Under the pieces are notes generated by a model. It had not been told where the DNA came from and did not search any database. It saw nothing but the letters and a program-made list of their open reading frames with translations. From Streptomyces sp. SA15 (GTDB taxonomy: Bacteria; Actinomycetota; Actinomycetes; Streptomycetales; Streptomycetaceae), in assembly GCF_002291145.1 (NCBI RefSeq), contig NZ_NTGE01000178.1, forward strand, positions 1 through 64,000: a DNA stretch of 64,000 bases, in the 5' to 3' direction. Of the stretch, positions 26,430-33,807 are shown piece by piece. A program made the position numbers and the translations under genes. Each line of letters begins with the position of its first letter. The stretch's first letter is position 1.

Positions 26430-26763
26430 TTACTGATTGCTCGTTCGCTGAAGGCTCACCCTGGCTGTGTGACGGATCCGCTTGGTGCGGCCCTCGGCAG
26501 CAAGGAGCGTGAGGGCTGCGGAGGGGATGGTCGCCGCCCGGGGAGACGGGGTTTCGGCGATCTTGAGTTGCAGCCAGTTGGATGCCTCTGCGAGGGATGC
26601 GGGATCCCACGGCGGGGTGAGCGCGATGGCTCGTAGAAGGGCCCATTTCCCGAAGGCGCTGGGTCAGGAAGGCGTTGTCGGCTGTTACCTGGGCGACTGA
26701 TTCAGCCCAGGCGTCGTAGGCCGGGGTCAAGTAGAGAGTGGCGGCTTGTCGATCGATGGGGCA
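26430..26763 (-). pseudogene. Frameshifted C-terminal fragment of an unknown gene
   Basis: On the minus strand the frame reads TPAYDAWAESVAQVTADNAF then LTQRLREMG, and after one frame change near 26640 continues as LLRAIALTPPWDPASLAEAS then NWLQLKIAETPSPRAA, down to a TAA at 26430. Both halves have coding-like codon use and join smoothly, so this is a decayed protein of at least 105 residues. Its start is not visible. No family is recognised. Confidence 0.6.
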
Positions 26764-26840
26764 TGTCCGGTCGGGTGGTGTCGCGACCTGGACTGGCGAC
26801 TCCGGACGGTCAGCACGAGGCCGACGACCGGGATCGAGGG

Positions 26841-26922
26841 GTGATTGGCAGATCTGTTCCACCCCCGCGAAGGAAAACCCCAGGTGAGGCGGCCGTGCCG
26901 GTGGAACAGATCTGCCAATCAC
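26841..26922. repeat. 82-bp element with perfect 23-bp inverted repeats
   Basis: Arms at 26841-26863 and 26900-26922 are perfect complements, beginning GTGATTGGCAGATCTG. The spacer is 36 bp. No clear target-site duplication flanks it. It could be a small MITE-like element, a recombination site, or a long hairpin terminator. Confidence 0.75.
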
Positions 26923-27050
26923 TCGGTGAGCGTCCGGGCCCCGCGCAGATCGCGTCGTGCCCCGGGGCCGCGGCCTCGTGCAGCCGCCCGGACTCCGGCA
27001 GTCCGGATGGCTACACCACGCGGCGGGACGCCACGTCGCCACTCCCGCTT

Positions 27051-27097
27051 GCGCGCAATTCACACCCCCCGCGCTGGATGCGCAATCTGCTGCAATC
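27051..27097. promoter_or_regulatory. GCAAT-repeat motif cluster upstream of the DUF6879 operon
   Basis: GCGCGCAATT at 27051, GCGCAATC near 27079 and TGCAATCC near 27091 precede the gene at 27161. The same 10-mer GCGCGCAATT and three GCAATCG copies occur upstream of the gene at 28834. They may be binding sites for the XRE regulator encoded between them. This is inference from recurrence. Confidence 0.4.
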
Positions 27098-27160
27098 CTT
27101 GGATGCACCCGGGCGTACCCAAGCATCCTGGATTTCCAACGAGCGCATACGGAGGGCCAC

Positions 27161-27901
27161 ATGACGCTCAGGTTCATCGGTACGACCAGCGACGACGGTG
27201 ACTGCCCCACCCTGTACGACATCGAAGGAACGGACGAGGTCCTCGTCCAGGGCGAGCGGGAGACTGACCCCGAGCACCTCGCCCAGCTGCGGGACGTCAA
27301 GGAGTCCGAGACCTTCGTCCGCGTGCCGCGCAGCCTGCTGACCCGTTACGCGCCCAGGAGTGACGCCCCCGAACTCCAGCCGTTCGCCTCGATCTCTCAC
27401 CTCTTCAGCGACTTCAAGCACACCGCCTGGCGCCTGGAGACGCGCCGAGGCTACGCCTCCGACCGAACCAGCCCCAAGTGGCGGCGGTTCCTGGCGGGCG
27501 AGGACATCGCCCAGGACCCGGACAACGCCTGGCGTGAGAACGTCCGCGCGCAGACGGCGACGGGCAAGCGGTTCGAGCGCGTACGCCTGGTAGACGAACC
27601 GCCCACCCAGGGGCAGGAGTTTCTCCTCGCGAGCGCCCCGAGCAACGTGGCCGCGGGGGAGGACATCCGCATCCTGAGTCGCGCCCAGGCGCAGGAATTG
27701 CGGCTGCCTGACTACGACTTCTGGCTCTTCGACTCCAAAATCCTCGCCCGCTTCGCGTTCGACGACGAAGACACCACGCTCGGCGTGTACGTCACCGAGG
27801 ACCCGGCCGAAGTCCTCGCCGCCTGCCAGGCTCGGGACGCCGCCTGGCACCATGCTGTGCGTACCGAAGAGTTCGCCAGGCGGGTACGTTCCACCGTGTG
27901 A
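27161..27901 (+). CDS. DUF6879 family protein
   Basis: ATG 27161 has GGAGG five bases upstream. The 246-residue product has a short N-terminal beta-rich segment (residues 1-70) and the DUF6879 domain: HTAWRLETRRGYASDRTSP, RFERVRLVDEPPTQGQEF, LPDYDFWLFDSKILARFAF and CQARDAAWHHAV. The family is actinobacterial and usually sits next to XRE/DUF5753 genes, as here, where the stop overlaps the next start by four bases. The biochemical role is unknown. Confidence 0.88.
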   Translation: MTLRFIGTTSDDGDCPTLYDIEGTDEVLVQGERETDPEHLAQLRDVKESETFVRVPRSLLTRYAPRSDAPELQPFASISHLFSDFKHTAWRLETRRGYASDRTSPKWRRFLAGEDIAQDPDNAWRENVRAQTATGKRFERVRLVDEPPTQGQEFLLASAPSNVAAGEDIRILSRAQAQELRLPDYDFWLFDSKILARFAFDDEDTTLGVYVTEDPAEVLAACQARDAAWHHAVRTEEFARRVRSTV

Positions 27902-28746
27902 GCACGGACTACCAGACCGCCAGAGAAGCCCTCGGCGCGCGGCTGCGCGAGCTGCGCACCGAGGCCGGTCTGGAAGGCAAGGATCTTGCCGCCAAGCTGG
28001 GCTGCCAGCCCTCGAAGGTCTCCCGGCTCCAGAACGGCAAGCAGACCCCGACCGCAGCCGACCTGACCGCGTGGGCGCAGGCCTGCGGCAGGCCCGACGT
28101 AGAGGATGAGCTCCAAGGGCTGCGGGCCGGGCTTGAGATGAAGCAACGGCACCGCTCTTGGCGGCGCCAGCTGGCCGGCGGACACCGAGGCCGCCAAGAG
28201 ATCGCCGTACGGCAGACCGAGGCCACGAAGGCAATCCGCGGGCTCGAGGTGTCGCGTGTCCCGGGGCTGTTCCAGACGCCGGAGTACGCCAGCGTCATCT
28301 TCGACGCCAACGCGGAGTTCCGGGGTATCCCCCCGACCACCGAGGCCGCCGTCGAGGCCCGGATGCGCCGCCAGGAGGCGCTGTACGACCCTGAGAAGAC
28401 CTTCCGGTTCCTCGTGTGCGAGGCCGCCCTGTACCACCGCTCATGCCCTGCGGACGTGATGGCGGAGCAACTGGACCGGCTGTACAACCTGGTGGGCCAG
28501 CGCCGGATTGAGCTGGGCATCCTCCCGTTCGGCGTACAGTTGCGCCGCACGGCCCCGCACGCCTTTTGGATCTACGACCGAAGGCTGGTCATCGTCGAGA
28601 CGATCAGCGAAGAGCTGTGGCTCACCGGCGATGAGGACATCCAGCTGTACGAGCGGGCGTGGGACTGGCTCGCCGAGTCCGCTGAGTACGGGGCGCCTGC
28701 ACGCCGCCTGATCGGCCGGGCGAGGGCTTCCTTGGACCTGTCGTAA
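27898..28746 (+). CDS. XRE family regulator with DUF5753 (second locus)
   Basis: GTG 27898 overlaps the DUF6879 stop by four bases. The 282-residue protein has a helix-turn-helix (residues 12-65; LRTEAGLEGKDLAAKLGCQP) and DUF5753 (100-275) with EVSRVPGLFQTPEYASVIFD, FLVCEAALYHRSCPADVM and RIELGILPFGVQLRRTAPH. It is only distantly similar to the regulator at 25299, so it is a separate locus, not a recent copy. It may recognise the GCAATCG motifs before 27161 and 28834. Confidence 0.92.
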   Translation: MSTDYQTAREALGARLRELRTEAGLEGKDLAAKLGCQPSKVSRLQNGKQTPTAADLTAWAQACGRPDVEDELQGLRAGLEMKQRHRSWRRQLAGGHRGRQEIAVRQTEATKAIRGLEVSRVPGLFQTPEYASVIFDANAEFRGIPPTTEAAVEARMRRQEALYDPEKTFRFLVCEAALYHRSCPADVMAEQLDRLYNLVGQRRIELGILPFGVQLRRTAPHAFWIYDRRLVIVETISEELWLTGDEDIQLYERAWDWLAESAEYGAPARRLIGRARASLDLS

Positions 28747-28833
28747 GCAATCGACCGCAAACGCTGGGTCCGTAGGTGCAATCGCACGCAATCGCCAGAC
28801 AGGCGCGCAATTGCTCGGCCTAACGTCCTGGTC
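28747..28833. promoter_or_regulatory. GCAATCG repeats upstream of a two-gene operon
   Basis: GCAATCG occurs at 28747, 28778 and 28788, and GCGCGCAATT at 28803. The cluster lies between the XRE gene and the next operon and mirrors the cluster before 27161. Confidence 0.4.
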
Positions 28834-29295
28834 ATGGTCACGAAGCCCATCACCGGAACGACCCGGCAGGCAGGCCAGGACTGGCTCCTCTCCTGCACTC
28901 GCAACCCCACTGACGTGCGTCGGGCGTGGGCAGCCGAGGACTACGCTCGAATTCCGAGTGGCGAGCACTGGCGCGTAGTCGAGGGCCCGTTGCTCCGCTC
29001 TGTCAGAGCCATGAAGCACGTGAGCAGACGGCAACTCGGCCCCGTCCTGGTCGATGTTGGGACGGCACAGGCCTGGTGGCTTGTATCCCCAGGTCTCGGT
29101 GACGAACTGGACGACCTACGACAGCTGACAGTGCGCCCGCCCGGTTGGCTGCTCGCCTGCCCGCCGGTTCTATACGCAATCGACGAGCGCGCATGGCTGG
29201 AACGCCCGGACGGATCCGGTCGCCTCACCGACCCCGGGGCGCTTAGAGCAGCCTTCGTCCAAGGCGGACGACCTCTTGCGGAGGCACTCGGATGA
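28834..29295 (+). CDS. Hypothetical protein
   Basis: No family is recognised. The 153-residue soluble protein has RNPTDVRRAWAAEDYARIPS near the start, a central VLVDVGTAQAWWLVSPGLGDEL segment and YAIDERAWLERPDGSGRLTD near the end. It lacks signal and membrane segments. There is no strong ribosome site before ATG 28834, but the next gene overlaps its stop as ATGA, which supports a real coupled operon. The context suggests a role tied to the adjacent XRE regulator. Confidence 0.65.
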   Translation: MVTKPITGTTRQAGQDWLLSCTRNPTDVRRAWAAEDYARIPSGEHWRVVEGPLLRSVRAMKHVSRRQLGPVLVDVGTAQAWWLVSPGLGDELDDLRQLTVRPPGWLLACPPVLYAIDERAWLERPDGSGRLTDPGALRAAFVQGGRPLAEALG

Positions 29296-29699
29296 CGACC
29301 CCCGCAACCTCCTCCTGCACACCGGTCGACGAGCCCCACGCCCCGCAACTGGGCCAGCTCCTCGTGGGGTCAGCGGCCGGCCTCCGCGACCGCACCGCGG
29401 TACGGGCCCTCATCGAAGAGGAGAAGCTCCTCGTCCGCGACAACGTCCGTGCAGCGCTCGTGACGAAGCAAGACGGCGTCATGACATGCCGGTGGGAGAG
29501 CATGGCCGGACGCCTCTACTCGCTCGGGCTCGACGATGGCGAGCGCGCGTTTCTCGGGCTTGTGCTGTCGATCGTGGGCGTACGGCAGAGCTACCTCTCC
29601 GCCGTGGAGCACCTCGACGAGCGCCGCTTGAAGATCGTGCTCCAGGCGATGATGCGTCTGAACGGCAACGACCGGATCGCCATCGGCGCGCGATTGTGA
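29292..29699 (+). CDS. Hypothetical protein, coupled to the gene before
   Basis: ATG 29292 overlaps the upstream stop as ATGA. The 135-residue protein is helical, with LIEEEKLLVRDNVRAALVTK, WESMAGRLYSLGLDDGERAF and ERRLKIVLQAMMRLNGNDRI. No family is recognised. After its TGA the same frame continues open for 24 more codons with plausible coding use (AFAVGILPDPTEETAIST), so the stop could be a recent nonsense change, but the protein already looks complete. Confidence 0.65.
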   Translation: MTTPATSSCTPVDEPHAPQLGQLLVGSAAGLRDRTAVRALIEEEKLLVRDNVRAALVTKQDGVMTCRWESMAGRLYSLGLDDGERAFLGLVLSIVGVRQSYLSAVEHLDERRLKIVLQAMMRLNGNDRIAIGARL

Positions 29700-30140
29700 G
29701 CCTTCGCGGTCGGCATCCTGCCCGACCCCACGGAAGAGACGGCCATCTCGACGCTCCAGTTGGCCGTTCGCTGACACCCAAATTCCCTCGGACGACCCGG
29801 GCGACGTGGCCAAGGTCCTGTCGCGACAGATGAGCTGTCCGGCGTCTGCGCAGGCTCAAACCGTACGAGATCTGATCGAGATCGGCCGCAGCAACTCCCC
29901 CCGCCCAGCAAGGCGTCGGCTTGATCTCCATTTTCCCGCTGTGTACGGGCTACGCCACGTTGCTCGGCGGTCTACACGCTCCCTCTCCCTGAACGCACGA
30001 ACCGCATTCGGCACTCCGGGAGAGGGCCACCCAAAGGTCCTCCAACTGTGAGGTGAACCCGTGCTCCGCACAACCCCGCCAGAAAGGCCGCCCGGCCCAA
30101 CCCCGCCCAGGAGCGGCGTGAGCGTGAAGGAGGCGGCACG
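29700..30140. other. Intergenic region, possible gene remnants
   Basis: Apart from the 24-codon in-frame continuation noted for the previous gene, nothing on either strand looks like a whole gene. The end, GAAGGAGGCGGCACG, is the ribosome site for the gene at 30141. Confidence 0.4.
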
Positions 30141-30578
30141 ATGACTACCGCCGTCGCCTCAGAAACGCGCACTGGCCGCTCTCTCGTCACCGACGCCGAG
30201 TTCGACGTGCTCGCCGCGTTCTGCGCCGACGAGTACGGCCTGGAACGCTGTGTCGCCGAACGCGTCGTCGACCAGGCGCTTGCACTGGTCTTCGTCATGG
30301 GCTCGACGGGCGAAGGTGCCGCCATGGCGCCGTCTCAGCAGGTCGACCCCGGATGGCACACGCTCATCCTGCACACGAGTTGGTACGCCGACTGGTGTGA
30401 GCGGAACTTCGGCTGCTTCCTGCACCACCAGCCGAACTCGAAGGTCCGCACACGCGGTCTGATGGTCGACGTCGTGGACAAGATCAGGTCCGCCGGGTTC
30501 GAGGTCGACGAACGGCTGTGGGGCACGGCTGCGGAATGCAACGCGCCCAGCTGCTGCGGCGACGGCCCCTGCTGCTGA
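30141..30578 (+). CDS. Conserved hypothetical protein with WHT-HTxxYAxWC motif
   Basis: The 145-residue protein follows a strong AAGGAGG site. It has a helical N-terminus (ERCVAERVVDQALALVFVMG), then VDPGWHTLILHTSWYADWCE and FLHHQP, and a cysteine-rich tail (CNAPSCCGDGPCC). Actinobacterial relatives, sometimes labelled glycine-rich-domain proteins, accompany DUF5753 regulators. The role is unknown; the Cys-rich tail may bind metal. A 41-bp decayed copy of its middle lies at 33741. Confidence 0.7.
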   Translation: MTTAVASETRTGRSLVTDAEFDVLAAFCADEYGLERCVAERVVDQALALVFVMGSTGEGAAMAPSQQVDPGWHTLILHTSWYADWCERNFGCFLHHQPNSKVRTRGLMVDVVDKIRSAGFEVDERLWGTAAECNAPSCCGDGPCC

Positions 30579-30656
30579 CTCGCACTCCCCCGCAGAGCGG
30601 GTCGGCCCACCCCCGGCCGGCCCGCTCGGCCCCCGCGCCAGAACGGATAACACCCC

Positions 30657-31097
30657 ATGCCCCTCACCGAGCTGACCGCGACCAGCCGTGTGACCGTCTT
30701 TCCCCTCGAAAGCCTCACCGTCGCCTACACCACGCAGTCCAGCGACGAGCGCGGCCTGGGAGACATCGGCCTCGTCACCGTCGTAGACGAAGAGAGCGAC
30801 GGCGAAGAGCTGTGGCAGCTCGCACGGGACCTGGGCGGACGTACCCATGGTGGTGACCAGGCCCGATGGATCTTGACTCAGGCGAGCCGCGCCCGGATGG
30901 TCAAGGCGTACACGGACCTGCCGGACGCGAAGTGGTCGGCACACATCCGCCGACGCATCGTCCTCGACGCGCTCTTCGCCAATCACGACGTCCTGATGAC
31001 CGGCCGTATCTCGCTGTTGAATCCCTGTGCGCGATCCGCTGCACCGGGTATGACTTCGACTGGTTCACGATCAGCAACCGAAGGGAACGCACAGTGA
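30657..31097 (+). CDS. Hypothetical protein, possibly with a scrambled C-terminus
   Basis: The frame from ATG 30657 gives 146 residues. The first 115 look like a real soluble protein (VTVVDEESDGEELWQLARDL; WSAHIRRRIVLDALFANHDV). From about 31005 the frame turns into low-quality sequence while another frame becomes coding-like (DUF5753 side), so a deletion junction probably lies there. Its TGA overlaps the next GTG start by four bases. No family is recognised. Confidence 0.5.
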   Translation: MPLTELTATSRVTVFPLESLTVAYTTQSSDERGLGDIGLVTVVDEESDGEELWQLARDLGGRTHGGDQARWILTQASRARMVKAYTDLPDAKWSAHIRRRIVLDALFANHDVLMTGRISLLNPCARSAAPGMTSTGSRSATEGNAQ

Positions 31098-31711
31098 CCA
31101 GTTCGGTCCCCTGGCAACAGCGACTGTCCACCGGCACGGAAGACATCCAGGACGAGGTGATCGGCTGGTATCAGCAGACGCGGCACGGCAAGGCGTACGT
31201 CCCCACGATGATTTGGGGCACGCTCCAGACCGAGGAGTACGCCACCGTGATCCTCCGCCAAGTCGTGGAGTTCCTCGGCATCCCGGACGACGTGCCGGCG
31301 GGTGTTGCCAAACGGATGGAGCGCCAGAAGGTGCTGTACGACGGCGAGCACCGCTACGACGTGATCCTCGGCGAACAAGCCCTGTACACGAACATCGGTG
31401 GGCCGGAGGTGATGCGCGGGCAGATGGAACGGCTCCTTCGCGACATCGACCTCCCTTCCCTCACCCTCGGAGTACTGCCGACCACCGCCGAGGTGGGCGT
31501 GCTCCCCATGCCAGGCTTCAACATGTACGGCGACAGCCGAGCCCACTACGAACTCGTCTCAACCGGCGTGGACGTCACCGACCCCGACCAACTCGCCCTC
31601 CACACCAAGGCATTCAGCGCCCTCAGCAACGCCGCCTGCTATGGAAACGCCGCCGAGAAGCTGATCGGCAAGGCCCTGGCCTTCTGGGGCCGCTCGGCGG
31701 TGGCTCCGTGA
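31094..31711 (+). CDS. DUF5753 domain protein lacking its helix-turn-helix
   Basis: GTG 31094 has AAGGGAA upstream and gives 205 residues, nearly all DUF5753: DEVIGWYQQTRHGKAYVPTM, MERQKVLYDGEHRYDVILGE, LPSLTLGVLPTTAEVGVLPM. The usual XRE helix-turn-helix is absent. The same frame is open and coding-like upstream to about 31005 (LCAIRCTGYDFDWFTISN), which is probably the end of the lost N-terminal part. It is either a truncated pseudogene or a DNA-binding-deficient regulator. A decayed copy of its C-terminus lies at 34981. Confidence 0.7.
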   Translation: MTSSVPWQQRLSTGTEDIQDEVIGWYQQTRHGKAYVPTMIWGTLQTEEYATVILRQVVEFLGIPDDVPAGVAKRMERQKVLYDGEHRYDVILGEQALYTNIGGPEVMRGQMERLLRDIDLPSLTLGVLPTTAEVGVLPMPGFNMYGDSRAHYELVSTGVDVTDPDQLALHTKAFSALSNAACYGNAAEKLIGKALAFWGRSAVAP

Positions 31712-31800
31712 GCGTCCTCACCCGCAGGGAGGCCACCCCGCATGAGGCCAGTTCCCGCCGAAACCCGGACGCCCACCAGCAGTGGCTCGCCGTCCGCTGA
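31708..31800 (+). CDS. Possible 30-residue ORF overlapping the DUF5753 stop
   Basis: GTG 31708 overlaps the DUF5753 stop as GTGA and encodes a basic 30-residue peptide (VSVLTRREATPHEASSRRNP, ending QQWLAVR). In related loci a DUF397 gene sits at this point, but this peptide does not match DUF397. It could be a relic. Bases 31801-32035 show no gene. Confidence 0.25.
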   Translation: MSVLTRREATPHEASSRRNPDAHQQWLAVR

Positions 31801-32035
31801 TCAGGCTGCCGCACCGGGAAACTCCAAGATCCGCGACAGGGTCGAGCTGAGACGGCCTCACCCGTTCAGCACCATGGGATGGGTCACCGGAAAAGCATGC
31901 TGACCAGCGAAAACAGCCGACGGCCCGGTCATGGTGACCGTCTCGTGCGGGTGCGTGATGTGAGCGCGTGGGGCAACGTCGAGGACGCAGGCCGCCAAAG
32001 AGGCGGGCCGCACTCACTGAAAGGAAGCGCTCCCT

Positions 32036-32515
32036 GTGAAGCGTTCTCTCATCCGCGTCGCCATAGCCGGCGCCCTCACTACCCCTGTCCTGTTCATGGC
32101 CTCCGGCGTGGCCTCCGCTGACAGCTCCTCGTACGGCAAGGAGCACGGCGCGTACAAGGAGCACAACTGCTCCAAGGACTACGCCGACGACAAGGGCAGC
32201 GACCGCCACGGCGACAAGTACGGGTACGACAAGTACGAGTACGGCAAGTCCGAGTACGACAAGTCCGAGTACGACAAGTCCGAGTACGAGTACGACAAGC
32301 ACGAGTACAACAAGCGCGGGCACGACAAGTCCGAGTACGACAAGCACGAGTACGACAAGTCCGAGTACGACAAGCACGAGTACGACAAGTCCGAGTACGA
32401 CAAGCACGACTACGACAAATCCGAGTACGACAAGCACGACTACGACAAGCACGACAAGTACGAGCACGACAAGGGCCACTACGGCCACGGGCTGCTCAGC
32501 CTGTTCGGCCTGTAA
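32036..32515 (+). CDS. Small secreted Tyr/Lys/Asp/Glu/His repeat protein
   Basis: GTG 32036 follows AAGGA by ten bases and encodes 159 residues. Residues 1-28 are a clean Sec signal peptide ending GVASA. The mature chain is almost wholly pentads of the type KSEYD and KHEYD, repeated from about residue 61 to 145, and it ends GHGLLSLFGL. There is one cysteine near residue 44. About a quarter of the mature residues are Lys and about a fifth Tyr. It is extracellular, highly charged and unlikely to fold classically. Metal binding, matrix formation or oxidative cross-linking through Tyr are possible; no family is recognised. Confidence 0.85.
   Translation: MKRSLIRVAIAGALTTPVLFMASGVASADSSSYGKEHGAYKEHNCSKDYADDKGSDRHGDKYGYDKYEYGKSEYDKSEYDKSEYEYDKHEYNKRGHDKSEYDKHEYDKSEYDKHEYDKSEYDKHDYDKSEYDKHDYDKHDKYEHDKGHYGHGLLSLFGL
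32218..32472 (+). repeat. 15/30-bp tandem repeats coding KSEYDKHEYD
   Basis: The unit is GACAAGTCCGAGTAC alternating with GACAAGCACGAGTAC, phase-locked to codons. Near-identical DNA in adjacent units implies recent expansion by slippage or unequal recombination. Confidence 0.9.
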
Positions 32516-32685
32516 GGCGCCGGGGCGCCAAAGGGCCAAACCGCACTGAGTGACGTACGCGGTGACGTGCAAGGTGCCGTGCACTCGGGCACTGCGGGTC
32601 ACCGCAGCGAACGCCTTGGCCGCCGATCAACCAGAGGGTGTCCTGGGCATCATCGCCACCAGCACCGGCACCCGGTGTGGTCCAA

Positions 32686-32823
32686 AACTGACGATCGGTC
32701 TGAAACTGACGATCATCGTTGACATCTGGGTCTCCGATCACTCCGGAGATCCGCATGTCGGATTCCACCCCCATCACCCCGCCGCTTGGCCGTGAGGCCA
32801 AGCGGCGTCTGGCGGTGCTATGG
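32686..32823 (+). mobile_element. 5' remnant of an insertion sequence transposase gene
   Basis: ATG 32755 (GGAG six bases upstream) begins MSDSTPITPPLGREAKRRLA, which resembles the N-terminus of integrase-type transposases of the IS481/IS3-like group in Streptomyces. The match ends after about 22 codons, where the dienelactone hydrolase remnant begins. Upstream, AAACTGACGATC occurs twice in direct repeat (32693-32717), as expected near an element end. Identification rests on memory of the family N-terminus, so it is moderate. Confidence 0.45.
32780..32807 (-). terminator. Stem-loop with 12-bp perfect stem and GTGA loop
   Basis: Arms CGCCGCTTGGCC (32780-32791) and GGCCAAGCGGCG (32796-32807). 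It lies just past the end of the dienelactone hydrolase remnant on the minus strand, but also inside the transposase remnant, so it could be part of that element. Confidence 0.5.
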
Positions 32824-32829
32824 GCGGGC

Positions 32830-33068
32830 TCAGCTGTTGGTCAGGGTGCCGTCGAGGAGGGGGAGCAAGCGCTCCCAATGGCGCTGCAGTGCGGAGGCGT
32901 TGAAGGCGTCGGTGTCGGACATGGTGAAGCCGTGGATGGTGCCGGGGTAGATCTCGGTGGTGTAGCCGACACCTGCGGCGTCCAGGGCCTGGTTGAGCTC
33001 GGTGATGGCCTCGGGCGGCATGTCGTTCTCGGAGAGGCCGAGGTGGACTTGGGCGGTGAGCTTGGGGG
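32830..33068 (-). pseudogene. C-terminal remnant of a dienelactone hydrolase family gene
   Basis: About 80 residues remain: KLTAQVHLGLSENDMPPEAI, then AALDAAGVGYTTEIYPGTIH-like sequence (ALDAAGVGYTTEIYPGTIHG) with the catalytic His, and HWERLLPLL before the stop at 32830. The nucleophile Cys and Asp regions are missing. The 5' side is cut by the cupin gene end and the 3' side abuts the transposase remnant. Confidence 0.75.
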
Positions 33069-33078
33069 CATGACACGC

Positions 33079-33555
33079 TCAGCTCTCCGGCTTCGGCCTC
33101 ATTTGGATTCCGTGCCGCGCGGCGATCTGCGCGAGACTCTCGAAGTCCGGCGGCTCGGTGGGGGGAGTGGGCAGTTCATTCGCTGTGGCAGGTTCGCCCG
33201 CCTCGGCGAAGAACTTCTCCATATACCCACCCGGTGTGTAGATGACGAGGAGGCGCGACGTCTCGAGCGGCTCGAACCTCTCCCAGGTGCCCTCGGGAAT
33301 GTGGAAGAAGGATCCTGGGCCGCTTTCGATCGTCTCGCCGTTGATGTAGTAGCGGATCCTGCCCTCCAGGACATGGACGCTCTCGGTTCCGGGGTGGGTG
33401 TGCGGTGGCGGTCCCCAGCCGGCGGGAATCGTCATCTCCATGACGGTCAACGCGCCACCGGTCTCGTCGGCGGATGCCTTCACCGTGTACAGGCCGTTCA
33501 GCACCCAGAACGACCTGCCCTCGCCCTGCTGGAGCAACACCGTCTTCTCTGCCAT
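33079..33555 (-). CDS. Cupin domain protein
   Basis: ATG 33555 lies eight bases after AGGAGG. The 158-residue protein is a single cupin barrel: GWGPPPHTHPGTESVHVLEG gives the metal-binding His-x-His and downstream Glu/His, and GPGSFFHIPEGTWERFEPLE gives the second motif. It probably binds a divalent metal; the reaction is unknown. It is flanked by gene remnants on both sides, so it lies within rearranged DNA, but the gene itself looks intact. Confidence 0.9.
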   Translation of the reverse strand: MAEKTVLLQQGEGRSFWVLNGLYTVKASADETGGALTVMEMTIPAGWGPPPHTHPGTESVHVLEGRIRYYINGETIESGPGSFFHIPEGTWERFEPLETSRLLVIYTPGGYMEKFFAEAGEPATANELPTPPTEPPDFESLAQIAARHGIQMRPKPES

Positions 33556-33740
33556 GGGGAAAACCTCCTCTCCCCCTTGGTTTCTCCTTCCAGCGTCCGC
33601 CCCGCCAACACCCGCCGCAACCTCCGATACAGCCGGCTCCGCTGTGAGCACCGAGCGTGTTCGGCCCGACGTCTCCGACGGACACGGCGGGAAGGCGCAG
33701 CTCGGCTGCCAGCCGGACGCCATGCGGCCGGCGAGGGCGC

Positions 33741-33780
33741 GTCTTCGACCAGGCGCTCGCCCTGGTCTCGTCATGGGCTC
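33741..33780 (+). pseudogene. 41-bp decayed copy of the gene at 30141
   Basis: The segment GTCTTCGACCAGGCGCTCGC to CTGGTCTCGTCATGGGCTC matches 30264-30304 (VVDQALALVFVMGS) at about nine bases in ten, with one base missing. The rest of 33556-33807 shows no gene. Confidence 0.5.
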
Positions 33781-33807
33781 CCCCCGGCTCCGGGCGAGGG
33801 CGCCGCC

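Noticed and set aside
26841..26922. tRNA or riboswitch at the inverted repeat
   Set aside because: No cloverleaf or conserved tRNA arms; the structure is a single long hairpin.
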